Assembly: GCA_002728715.1 (NCBI GenBank)
Contig: PBVQ01000029.1
Coordinates: 1 to 64,000 of the forward strand
Direction of reading: 5' to 3'
Length of the DNA stretch: 64,000 nucleotides
Source: Dehalococcoidia bacterium
GTDB taxonomy: Bacteria > Chloroflexota > Dehalococcoidia > Lucifugimonadales > Lucifugimonadaceae
Shown here piece after piece: positions 56,524 to 64,000 of this stretch. Numbering within the stretch: position 1 is the stretch's first letter; every line of letters starts with the position of its first letter. A model generated the notes under the pieces. The model saw only the letters and a list, made by a program, of their open reading frames with translations, did not search any database and was not told the DNA's origin. A program made the position numbers and the translations under genes.

Positions 56524-57756
56524 TTGAAAATAAAAAATACAAACATATATTATGGTTGGATAATCGTAATTGTTATGGCGATATCAACGGCAGCAACAAT
56601 GGGAATGGGTTCGCTAAATTTTGGATTATTTATAAATCCTATGGGCAGTGAACTAAATATTGGTAGATCAACTTTTGGCTTAGCTCAAACGGCAAGACAG
56701 TTCTCAAGTTCATTTACGGCTCCTATAATTGGAAAATTATTAGATAAACATGGGTCAAGAATTTTATTACCTTTTGCTGCATTAATAGTTGGGGTTTGCC
56801 TAATTGGTCTTTCATTTGTTCAATATGCCTGGCAAATCATTTTATTATTCATAATTATGGGTTTTGTTGGTTTAGCCGGGCCAGGAAATTTAGTAACCAC
56901 AATACCGGTGAATAAATGGTTTGTAAAAAAAAGGGCAAAAGCTATTGCATTTTCATCCATTGGAATTCCTATAGGTTCTTTAATATTTCTACCCGCCACT
57001 CAATTATTTATTGATTCTTTTGGATGGAGAAATGCTTGGATATTATTATCCATTATTTCAATGATATTGATAATACCTATATCAATATTGTTCTTACGAA
57101 GGCTTCCAGAAGATATAGGACTTTTACCAGATGGCGAAAAAAAACATTTACAAAAAGATGATAATAATATTGAAATTTCATGGAAAGTTAATGAATCAAT
57201 AAAGACCATTGAATTTTGGAAATTACTAATAATGTTTAGTTTTATTAATCTTGCATTAGGTACAATTGCAATCCACAGAATTCCTGATTTTATAGATAGA
57301 GGAATAGATGCTAAATTAGTTGCTTTCGCCACAGCATTAGATGCTGTGGCTGCAGGTATTAGTATATTCATAATAGGCAATATACAAAAAAAAATACCAA
57401 ATAAAATTTTAACCTCTGTAGGTTTTATACTGATTACTATAGCTAGTGTAATAACAATTTATGCTCAATCATTTTTTCCGGTTCTTATTTCAATGATTAT
57501 ATTTGGATTTGGTATTGGAGGAATGTTATTCTTAAATAACTTTATATGGGCTGATTTTTTTGGAAGAAAATACTTAGGTTCAATCAGAGGGATAGTCATG
57601 CCAGTAACATTAATCATTGGAGGTACAGGAGCACCAATAGCCGGATATTTTTATGACTATTATGGTACATATGATAATATCTGGTGGTGTGGTATCATAC
57701 TAATGTCTATATGTGTAATAATATCAATCACATTAAAAAAACCTAAGAAAAAATAA
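56524..57756 (+). CDS. MFS transporter, OFA/MCT-like
   Basis: 410 aa with about 12 membrane helices. NIYYGWIIVIVMAIS at the N-terminus and the NLVTTIPVNKWFVKKRAKAIAFSSIGIPIGS segment are typical of the oxalate:formate/monocarboxylate branch, which usually carries carboxylates. TTG start; AAGGA lies 15 bases upstream, somewhat far. The sulfatase begins 4 bases after its stop, so the pair is an operon. Confidence 0.85.
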   Translation: MKIKNTNIYYGWIIVIVMAISTAATMGMGSLNFGLFINPMGSELNIGRSTFGLAQTARQFSSSFTAPIIGKLLDKHGSRILLPFAALIVGVCLIGLSFVQYAWQIILLFIIMGFVGLAGPGNLVTTIPVNKWFVKKRAKAIAFSSIGIPIGSLIFLPATQLFIDSFGWRNAWILLSIISMILIIPISILFLRRLPEDIGLLPDGEKKHLQKDDNNIEISWKVNESIKTIEFWKLLIMFSFINLALGTIAIHRIPDFIDRGIDAKLVAFATALDAVAAGISIFIIGNIQKKIPNKILTSVGFILITIASVITIYAQSFFPVLISMIIFGFGIGGMLFLNNFIWADFFGRKYLGSIRGIVMPVTLIIGGTGAPIAGYFYDYYGTYDNIWWCGIILMSICVIISITLKKPKKK

Positions 57757-57760
57757 TACT

Positions 57761-59233
57761 ATGAAAAAAAATAAACCGAATATTCTTTTTATATTAACCG
57801 ACCAACAGAGACGTGATTCAATGAAAGCATATGGAAATAACTGGATTAATACTCCTAATTTAGATAGCCTTTCAGAAAAAAGTTTTGTTTTTGAAAATAC
57901 TTACGTTACACAACCTGTTTGTACTCCTGCAAGAGCATCAATAATGACGGGGCTTTATCCACAAAAAACTGGCTTGCACAGAAACAATATCCCGCTAGAC
58001 AAAAATATAGATACTATTGGAGATCTAATTAATGAGGATTATTATAATGCCCACATGGGAAAGTGGCATCTTGGTGATGATATGATAGCTCAACGTGGCT
58101 TTGACAAATGGATAGGGGTAGAAGATTTTCAAAGGATAAGGTCAACAAAAAAAGAATATAGGTATGTTGAGTCACCATATAATAATTGGTTAAAAAGTTT
58201 TGGTATAAATCCTCCAGAAATTGAAAAAACATATGAAGCATGGGTAGGAAAAGCTAACTTAACAGAAGAACAAACCCAGGCAGGATTTTTGGGACATGAA
58301 TCTTCAAAGTTCATTACTGAATTTCCAAAGTCTGCATATAAGGAAAAACCATGGATGCTTTTTGTTAATTTTTTTGAGCCTCATCCCCCATATACGGGGC
58401 CATTCAATGGACTTTATGATCCTGATAAAATAGAAGTAGGGCCTTCCTTCAGAAAAAGACCTGATAATGGGTCATTAATTAATAAACTAAGATCAGATTT
58501 CTATATGTCTGGTGGGGTAAATCCTCTTGGAGCAGAAGGTGGCGATATACATGACACAACTACTGAAGAAGGTTTTAGGAAATTACGAGCTCAATATTTT
58601 GCAAATGTAACACTAGTGGATAATCAGATAGGAAAAATTTTAAAAGCATTAGATGAATCAGGAGAATCTGATAACACAATAATAATTTTTACAAGTGAGC
58701 ATGGGGAGATGGGAGGAGATCATGGAATGCTAGAGAAAAGATCATTATATGAAGAGTCTTCAAACGTACCATTATTAATTCATGTTCCAGAGCTAAATAA
58801 TAATAAAAAAACTAATATCAAAGGTTCTATAAGTCAAGTTGATCTTGTACCTACTATTTTAGATCTCACTAGTTCAGAAATTCCAAAAACTCTCCATGGA
58901 AATTCTCTAGTTCCAGTCCTCAAAGGTGATGCTAATCTAAAAAATAATGATGTATTTATCCAATGGAATGGAATGAATGATAGAAATCTTGGAAGTCCTG
59001 AAATCAACCGAATGATAGCAGTACCATGGAGAGGTGTAATAACTGGAAATAGATGGAAATTAAATTTATCTCCAGGTGATCAATGTGAATTATACGACCT
59101 TAATACTGATCCTTATGAGATGAATAATTTATTTAATTTTTCTGATCAGAAAGATCGTATAAGAGACATGGCTGCAAGAATTAGAGTTTGGCAAGATTTT
59201 ACCGAAGATGACATGGTTTTGCCAACAGTGTAA
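57761..59233 (+). CDS. type I (formylglycine) sulfatase
   Basis: 490-aa arylsulfatase-family enzyme hydrolysing sulfate esters. NILFILTDQQRRDS metal ligands, the C-x-P-x-R modification motif PVCTPARASIMTG with Cys54, MGKWHLGD, FEPHPPY and FTSEHGEMGGDHGM. Cys54 must be converted to formylglycine by a maturase not seen in the window. No signal peptide: the protein begins directly at the catalytic strand, suggesting cytoplasmic desulfation of imported small sulfate esters. Ends before a strong terminator. Confidence 0.93.
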   Translation: MKKNKPNILFILTDQQRRDSMKAYGNNWINTPNLDSLSEKSFVFENTYVTQPVCTPARASIMTGLYPQKTGLHRNNIPLDKNIDTIGDLINEDYYNAHMGKWHLGDDMIAQRGFDKWIGVEDFQRIRSTKKEYRYVESPYNNWLKSFGINPPEIEKTYEAWVGKANLTEEQTQAGFLGHESSKFITEFPKSAYKEKPWMLFVNFFEPHPPYTGPFNGLYDPDKIEVGPSFRKRPDNGSLINKLRSDFYMSGGVNPLGAEGGDIHDTTTEEGFRKLRAQYFANVTLVDNQIGKILKALDESGESDNTIIIFTSEHGEMGGDHGMLEKRSLYEESSNVPLLIHVPELNNNKKTNIKGSISQVDLVPTILDLTSSEIPKTLHGNSLVPVLKGDANLKNNDVFIQWNGMNDRNLGSPEINRMIAVPWRGVITGNRWKLNLSPGDQCELYDLNTDPYEMNNLFNFSDQKDRIRDMAARIRVWQDFTEDDMVLPTV

Positions 59234-59248
59234 AAAATCACAATTAAA

Positions 59249-59281
59249 GTAAAAACCTCCGAAAAACATTCGGAGGTTTTT
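59249..59281. terminator. bidirectional intrinsic terminator
   Basis: AAAAACCTCCG (59251-59261) pairs perfectly with CGGAGGTTTTT (59271-59281) around a 9-base loop, flanked by A and T runs on both sides. It sits between the convergent sulfatase and iron-binding lipoprotein genes and can stop transcription from either. Confidence 0.85.
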
Positions 59282-59316
59282 GTAGATTAGAAACTGTAAG
59301 TGAAAGGATTTTTATA

Positions 59317-60321
59317 TTATTGCAATGCCCCTACTTCAGTAAGTAAAGCAACCGTTCCTTCTATGTCTTTCAATTCAGCAATATCTATATCAAACTTCTT
59401 AATATCTGCTAAAGGAGTAAGCATTCTATTAGGCTTAGCTCCATCATTGAGTGGATATTCATAAGTTTGAGAAGCAAAGAATTGCTGTCCAACTGGACTT
59501 AATAAGAATTTTAGAAACTTTTCAGCATTATCTTTATTGTCTGATTGTTCTAAAACTCCTGCACCTGCAACTAGGACTATTGAACCAGGATCATCAGCTG
59601 TTGTGTGGTAATTTCTAGCTCCAAACCCCTCACCATTTTCAGCTATAAATCGATGCAAGTAGTAGTGGTTTACAAAACCAACTTCTATTTCTCCTTTACC
59701 AGCAGCTTCTACTGTAGGAGTATTTTTTGCATAGAATTTTGGCTCATTTGCCATAATTTCTTCTAGCCAAGATTTAGTTTTTTCATCACCCCAAGTTAGC
59801 CTCATACCAGTTACCATTGCGTGAAAAGAACTATTTGTTGGAGGAAACCCAATTTTTCCTTTCCATTTTGGATCTGTGAAACCTTCAAGAGAAGCAGGTA
59901 AATCTGATGGTGAAACAGCATCTGTGTTATATACAACTACTCTTGCTCTACCAGATGTTCCTACCCATTTATTTTGAGGATCTCTAGCCCATTCAGGTAC
60001 TAAAGAAGTAACATCGTTAGACAAAGTTGTAAGCATAGCGTCTACTGAACCAAGTCCACCAGGATCTTGAGCAAAGAAAACATCTGCAGGAGTCTTGTCA
60101 CCTTCCTCTAATAAAGTGGAAGCCATAGCTGTTGTCTTACCATAATTAACCTCTACTTCAATTCCGCTCATATCAGAGAACTGATCAATAAGTGGTTGAA
60201 CAAGTGACTCACCTCTTCCAGAGTAGATAACTAGCGGTTTATCAGGAGCTTCTTCCGTAGTGCATGCAAATATCATTACACTTACCAAAGTTAGCATCAT
60301 AAGTAAAATATTTTTTTTCAA
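59317..60321 (-). CDS. ferric iron-type ABC substrate-binding lipoprotein
   Basis: Extracellular solute-binding protein of the FbpA/FutA family. The TTG nine codons into the track ORF is preferred: AGAGG lies 6 bases upstream, and it gives a standard lipoprotein signal peptide MKKNILLMMLTLVSVMIFAC with Cys20; 334 aa. Mature part: LVIYSGRGESLVQPLIDQF, VNYGKTTAMASTLLEEG, PADVFFAQDPGGLG, and GFVNHYYLHRF with the paired tyrosines used by Fe(III)-binding members. No permease or ATPase gene is adjacent, so it is an orphan in this window. Confidence 0.9.
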   Translation of the reverse strand: MKKNILLMMLTLVSVMIFACTTEEAPDKPLVIYSGRGESLVQPLIDQFSDMSGIEVEVNYGKTTAMASTLLEEGDKTPADVFFAQDPGGLGSVDAMLTTLSNDVTSLVPEWARDPQNKWVGTSGRARVVVYNTDAVSPSDLPASLEGFTDPKWKGKIGFPPTNSSFHAMVTGMRLTWGDEKTKSWLEEIMANEPKFYAKNTPTVEAAGKGEIEVGFVNHYYLHRFIAENGEGFGARNYHTTADDPGSIVLVAGAGVLEQSDNKDNAEKFLKFLLSPVGQQFFASQTYEYPLNDGAKPNRMLTPLADIKKFDIDIAELKDIEGTVALLTEVGALQ

Positions 60322-60350
60322 TTTAAACCTCTTATATATTTTTTTCAAGA

Positions 60351-60425
60351 ATAGTATACTAAATTAGTATACAATTATCTAAACTAACAAAATTTATATA
60401 TTGTGTCAATGTAATTGTATACTAA
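60351..60425. promoter_or_regulatory. operator-like GTATAC repeats
   Basis: A 14-bp perfect inverted repeat, TTAGTATACAATTA (60364-60377) and TAATTGTATACTAA (60412-60425), separated by 34 bases, plus the 10-bp palindrome TAGTATACTA (60352-60361). All three share GTATAC and fit a half-site pattern TTAGTATACTAA. They flank the putative promoter of the iron-binding lipoprotein. This does not match the classical Fur box; the regulator is unknown. Confidence 0.55.
60381..60409 (-). promoter_or_regulatory. putative promoter of the iron-binding lipoprotein gene
   Basis: Minus strand TTGACA, a perfect -35 (60409-60404), then 17 bases to TAGTTT (60386-60381), a poor -10. The predicted start near 60374 falls within the inner GTATAC repeat, consistent with repression by occlusion. 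Confidence 0.4.
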
Positions 60426-60499
60426 AATGATAAGGAATTATTTTTTAATACTAATTATATATATAATAAACAAATATTAAAATATTTTTTAACAGTTTT

Positions 60500-61255
60500 A
60501 TGAAAATTATTGCACATAGAGGCGCTTCGGCATTAAGACCTGAGAATACAATAGCAAGTTTTGACCTAGCTATTGAAAGTGGTTTCAAGTTGATCGAATT
60601 GGACGTTCACCTTACAAGTGATAATATCCCGGTAATTATGCATGATGAGACTGTAGATCGAACAACTAATGGTACAGGTAATATTAACTCACTTAGCCTT
60701 AAAGATATAAAAAAATTAAATGCTGGTTATAATTTTGATAGTCAAATTAAATATCTAGAGAATATACCTACTCTTTCAGAAATAATTAGTAGGTATAAAA
60801 ATTCTTCTCATATTTTTATTGAAATTAAATCAAGGGATAAAAAAATAATCCCAATAATTAAGGATTTATTAGTCAAGAATAAGTTATACAATGACAAAAT
60901 ATTCGAAACTTTGTATCTTGGAATACCAGGAGTATCAATTATTTCTTTTGATATAAATCAACTTATTCTATCTAAAAGTATTTCTCCACATATAAATCAT
61001 GGCTATCTTGTCAAAATTGCAAGCGAGAATGATATAGAAATCTGCAAAAAATATGGGTTTCTAGGAATTTTTCCCTATATTAATAATATAAGTAAAAAAT
61101 TTGTTGATCATGCTCGATCTAACAAACTATTTATTGGAGCATGGGGAGTAATGAGTGAGGATGAAGTCATTCTTGCTAAACAATTAGGTTTATCTGGAAT
61201 AACGGTTGATAATCCTAGCGAGGTAAATAATCAACTAAAGAGACTTGAAAAATAA
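60500..61255 (+). CDS. glpQ: glycerophosphodiester phosphodiesterase
   Basis: Hydrolyses glycerophosphodiesters to glycerol 3-phosphate and an alcohol. 251 aa, GDPD TIM barrel: IAHRGASALRPENT (H6, R7, E15), ELDVHLTSDNIPVIMHDETVDRTTNGTG (E33, D35, H48), FIEIKS and GAWGVMSEDE. No signal peptide, so probably the cytoplasmic UgpQ-like form. Its 3' end overlaps the convergent transporter by 21 bases. Confidence 0.92.
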   Translation: MKIIAHRGASALRPENTIASFDLAIESGFKLIELDVHLTSDNIPVIMHDETVDRTTNGTGNINSLSLKDIKKLNAGYNFDSQIKYLENIPTLSEIISRYKNSSHIFIEIKSRDKKIIPIIKDLLVKNKLYNDKIFETLYLGIPGVSIISFDINQLILSKSISPHINHGYLVKIASENDIEICKKYGFLGIFPYINNISKKFVDHARSNKLFIGAWGVMSEDEVILAKQLGLSGITVDNPSEVNNQLKRLEK

Positions 61256-62950
61256 ATCTTCATCGTTTTTTGCTGCCCTCATACCTTCTTCAACATTCAC
61301 AAACCTAAGTGAAAGCATACCAACTACAATTAATAAACAAACAGCCATTATTGCGACTCTAGCATCCATAGCTGCAGAAACAGCAACGAAAATCATAGGA
61401 CCAATAACCGATGATGCTTTACCTGCAAATCCAAAAAATGAAAAGAACTCAGCTGTTCTGTGCTTAGGGGTTATTTTAGAAAACAAACTTCTAGCAAGTG
61501 CTTGACTTCCACCCATAACTAACCCAACTGCTGTTCCTAATAAGAGCCATTGATATTCAACAGAAAGCCCTAAAGGATACCAAATATTTTGTCTCATAAA
61601 TTTAGGCCACCAATCAACACTTCCTTCACCTAGAGAACTTGGATGTTTAGGTCCAATAGACTGAATATTATTTAACTGCCCACCCGAAACAATAATTGAA
61701 TATTCAGAAGCTTTATTTTCTGATACAAATTCAACTAAATTGTTAGCTTGTTCATAGGTTAATTTTTCATTTTTTTCAATTGAAGCTGAATAAATTTGAT
61801 TTCTTAACAATAGTTCATTCCAATCGTTAGATTTTTTGTCACTGTCAAATTCAGGAACAGATTCTACATTATAAACACCAGAAAAATATGTAATACTATA
61901 GTCAAATTCAGAGGCTTTTTCAGGTTTCAAAGGAGTAATAGATATGGCAAATATAACTATTACAGTCCAAATTACCAAAGATAAAAATAGAGCATTTTTA
62001 GTATTAATCATCCTACTCAATTTGTTAAATAGCAATGATCCAGCTGCTGCAGTAAATTGAACTAGAAGTATAGTAATAACAGCAAACATTAATGGAAGAC
62101 CCAAAGTATCTGCAGCATATGCTCCTGCTATTGCTAATATAGTTTGAATACCATCATTAAATAATAAATAACTACCAAGATACATTGTCATTGACTTAAA
62201 TTTCTTGATATTTTTGGCAGTTTTAGATAACTCTTGAATAGATAGATTGAAGACTTGTGAAATTTTTAGATTAATCATAGGTTTTTCAATTTTTGGCTCT
62301 GGGATTACCCTTAGAGTCCATATAGACCAGCCAAACCACCACAAGCCAATAGAGGCAATTGACAATCTTGTAATCAAGTCTTCGCTAGATGTATCCTGAA
62401 AAAGGAATATAAGAATAGCATGTATCAGTAATAATAATCCTCCTCCAATATAACCATAAGCAAAACCTATGCCACTCACATCATCTTGAAGTTCATTAGG
62501 CGCTATGTTGGGCAAAAAAGCATTGTATATAACAATAGCTCCAGCAAAACCAATATTACCCATAAAAAAAGATCCCATGACCCAAGCCCAATTAAAATCA
62601 GTATAGACTCCAAAAAAAACTAAAATTGTAAAAAATGACCCTAATAAAGTATATATAAGTAATAATGTCTTTTTTATTGGTATTCTATCTGCAACAACAC
62701 CAAGCACAGGACTTGCAAAGGCGACAATAGCAGTGGAAATAGCTATACCAAAACTCCATGTGGATGTTGGAGTAAAATTCATACCTAAAAAGGTTGCTTC
62801 ATCACCAAAAGCATCTTGAAATACAGCTACAAAATATATTGGAAAAATAGCTGCTACACCACTCGTTGCAAAAGCCGAATTCGCCCAGTCATACATACAC
62901 CATGCCCTAATTATTTTTTGCTTCCTTTTTGATAAATTAGAAATTTTCAT
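61235..62950 (-). CDS. MFS transporter, UMF1/Atg22-like
   Basis: 571 aa. Opens KIIRAWCMYDWANSAFATSGVAAIFPIYFVAVF, the signature of the UMF1 family, with about 12 helices; FNDGIQTILAIAGAYAADTLGLP is also family typical. A polar insertion of about 125 residues (340-465, KPEKASEFDYS to WYPLGLSVEYQ) separates two membrane segments and would form a large soluble loop. Substrate unknown. It starts 14 bases after the next upstream gene. Confidence 0.88.
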   Translation of the reverse strand: MKISNLSKRKQKIIRAWCMYDWANSAFATSGVAAIFPIYFVAVFQDAFGDEATFLGMNFTPTSTWSFGIAISTAIVAFASPVLGVVADRIPIKKTLLLIYTLLGSFFTILVFFGVYTDFNWAWVMGSFFMGNIGFAGAIVIYNAFLPNIAPNELQDDVSGIGFAYGYIGGGLLLLIHAILIFLFQDTSSEDLITRLSIASIGLWWFGWSIWTLRVIPEPKIEKPMINLKISQVFNLSIQELSKTAKNIKKFKSMTMYLGSYLLFNDGIQTILAIAGAYAADTLGLPLMFAVITILLVQFTAAAGSLLFNKLSRMINTKNALFLSLVIWTVIVIFAISITPLKPEKASEFDYSITYFSGVYNVESVPEFDSDKKSNDWNELLLRNQIYSASIEKNEKLTYEQANNLVEFVSENKASEYSIIVSGGQLNNIQSIGPKHPSSLGEGSVDWWPKFMRQNIWYPLGLSVEYQWLLLGTAVGLVMGGSQALARSLFSKITPKHRTAEFFSFFGFAGKASSVIGPMIFVAVSAAMDARVAIMAVCLLIVVGMLSLRFVNVEEGMRAAKNDEDLFFKSL

Positions 62951-62964
62951 ATGCCATCACCATA

Positions 62965-64000
62965 CTATATTGTTATAGACTGACTAACTATCCATAGACT
63001 CAATATAGTATAACCAATCATTAAAATAAGAAATGGATATTGACTATAATTTGCATCTTTTTCGTTTTTTGATAATCTTACAGCGTAAACATGAGATGTA
63101 AATACTGAGCCAATATGACCAAGTATTATTAGGCCTACTGAAATAGAATGAGCTAATTCTAGGTTGAAATCTCTATTTACCTTAAAGTCACTTGTACCAA
63201 ATAAATTCCATCCATAACCGAATGGATCAGAAATTAGCGCAATAGTTTCTTGCCCAGTAACTATAAAATACCATAAGTAATGTGAGAGATGATAAGCAAC
63301 TGCTATGGGCAATAAAGTTATAACGAATATTGAAGCAATTTCACTCGTAGTAATTTTTAATTTTCCAAATAATTTAATTAATTTACAAAAAGAAAAAAAT
63401 ATAATCACGAAAGACAAAAATAAAAGAATTAGGGATATGAATTGAACAAAGTATCTAAGATAATCATTGCTGGAAAACTCATAAATTACTTCAATCCAAA
63501 TATCGGTCATTGAAATACCATCAAAAGTCACCGTCGATAGCACTAAAATTATAAAAATTACTAAGGGAAAGCTTATTTTGTTACTAATTAAAAGTCCTGA
63601 TGAAGGATATCTTATGAAATATTTATATTTGGATAAATCTTTTTTATCAAATAAATCACTATGACCTTGTTTTTTTATTTTATTACTTTTTTCAATAAAT
63701 GATAACTTTGAAAAAAGTTCAAATACAATGGTAAAAATATCTGATTTTTGAAGCCAAGTATTACTACCATATATATACATACCTAGCCAAATAAAAATTG
63801 AGTAGAAAATTACAAAAAATGATATGTTTCTTGGTTTATCGGATCCTTCAAAAATCAATTCAAAAATAGCAAATATTAAAAATAACATTACAGCCGGCCA
63901 GTAATCAAAATATTTTGGATAAGTATAATTTCGCCTATCTCTAAAACCTAGCAATTTTTCAAAAAATTCGAACAATACTTTTAGAGGATTAATGTAAAAC
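62965..64000 (-). CDS. polytopic membrane protein, 5' end outside window
   Basis: The track begins at a TTG (63975), but the frame stays open to the window edge and reads FYINPLKV before LFEFFEKLLGFRDRR, so the gene very likely continues beyond 64000. About seven to eight membrane helices are seen in the visible 345 residues. The C-terminal part (DPFGYGWNLFGTSDFKVN, GHIGSVFTSHVYAVRL, SQYPFLILMIGYTILSLW) resembles a membrane family often annotated fenitrothion hydrolase-like or hypothetical in Actinobacteria and Chloroflexota. Function not assigned. Confidence 0.75.
   Translation of the reverse strand, partial: FYINPLKVLFEFFEKLLGFRDRRNYTYPKYFDYWPAVMLFLIFAIFELIFEGSDKPRNISFFVIFYSIFIWLGMYIYGSNTWLQKSDIFTIVFELFSKLSFIEKSNKIKKQGHSDLFDKKDLSKYKYFIRYPSSGLLISNKISFPLVIFIILVLSTVTFDGISMTDIWIEVIYEFSSNDYLRYFVQFISLILLFLSFVIIFFSFCKLIKLFGKLKITTSEIASIFVITLLPIAVAYHLSHYLWYFIVTGQETIALISDPFGYGWNLFGTSDFKVNRDFNLELAHSISVGLIILGHIGSVFTSHVYAVRLSKNEKDANYSQYPFLILMIGYTILSLWIVSQSITI

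Overview
The window is a gene-dense, AT-rich (roughly one-third G+C by eye) bacterial chromosome segment. Almost every gene is single-copy core metabolism or information processing. I see no transposase, integrase, prophage gene or CRISPR array, and no gap between genes exceeds about 255 bases. TTG start codons are frequent. Gene content (accD-accA fusion, RNase J plus RNase Y, DUF1015, AroH-type chorismate mutase, heme A/heme O synthases, two enolase-superfamily sugar-acid dehydratases, a Baeyer-Villiger-type flavin monooxygenase) and AT-rich streamlined coding fit a marine, aerobic Chloroflexota bacterium of the Dehalococcoidia/SAR202 type. That placement is inference from gene content, not a computed phylogeny.

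Layout. 0.1-7.9 kb (+): rpmF-fabD-nusB-acpP, terminator, then rnjA-ftsK-accDA (fatty-acid initiation, RNA decay, chromosome segregation). 7.9-8.9 kb (-): a D-2-hydroxyacid dehydrogenase. 9.1-11.9 kb (+): thiG-thiE-thiS-MFS. 12.0-13.9 kb (+): enolase-superfamily dehydratase plus HpcH/HpaI aldolase, a probable sugar-acid catabolic pair. 14.4-15.4 kb (-): tsaD. 15.5-18.6 kb (+): a small Cys-pair protein, ctaA, ctaB and a hydrolase-like protein without its nucleophile. 18.6-19.8 kb (-): infC-rpmI-rplT, where infC appears to start at ATC. 20.0-24.3 kb (+): ftsH, a CPBP protease and the flavin monooxygenase. 24.3-30.0 kb (+): trpA, aroH, DAHP synthase, ribF, tyrS and an aspartate aminotransferase. 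30.0-31.3 kb (-): DUF1015. 31.4-34.0 kb (+): ligA-pth. 34.0-36.8 kb (-): serS and lysS. 37.1-41.5 kb (+): rsmD-coaD-coiled-coil protein-polA. 41.7-44.7 kb (+): tRNA-Ser(UGA), sucC-sucD and an alpha/beta hydrolase. 44.7-49.6 kb (-): a compact rrf2-moeB-cysK-amidase-hyi-pgpA run. 49.7-54.9 kb (+): rplY, rny, ymdB, a PHP phosphoesterase, plsY and a B-box membrane protein. 54.9-59.2 kb: a second enolase-superfamily dehydratase, a cupin (-), and an MFS-sulfatase pair. 59.3-64.0 kb: a ferric-iron-type binding lipoprotein (-) with an operator-like inverted repeat, glpQ (+), a UMF1-type transporter (-) and a polytopic membrane protein (-) cut by the window edge.

The window does not contain an obvious defence island or mobile element. 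The most interesting signals are an infC gene with a rare AUC start; an AccD-AccA fusion whose oxyanion glycine motifs are altered; a membrane-anchored alpha/beta hydrolase with glycine at the nucleophile elbow; a 14-bp perfect inverted repeat plus a third GTATAC palindrome around the promoter of an orphan iron-binding lipoprotein; and a cytoplasmic sulfatase paired with an MFS transporter beside a sugar-acid dehydratase. Several start sites in the supplied ORF track were revised (infC, sucC, rplY, rny, moeB, the binding lipoprotein and the last membrane protein).
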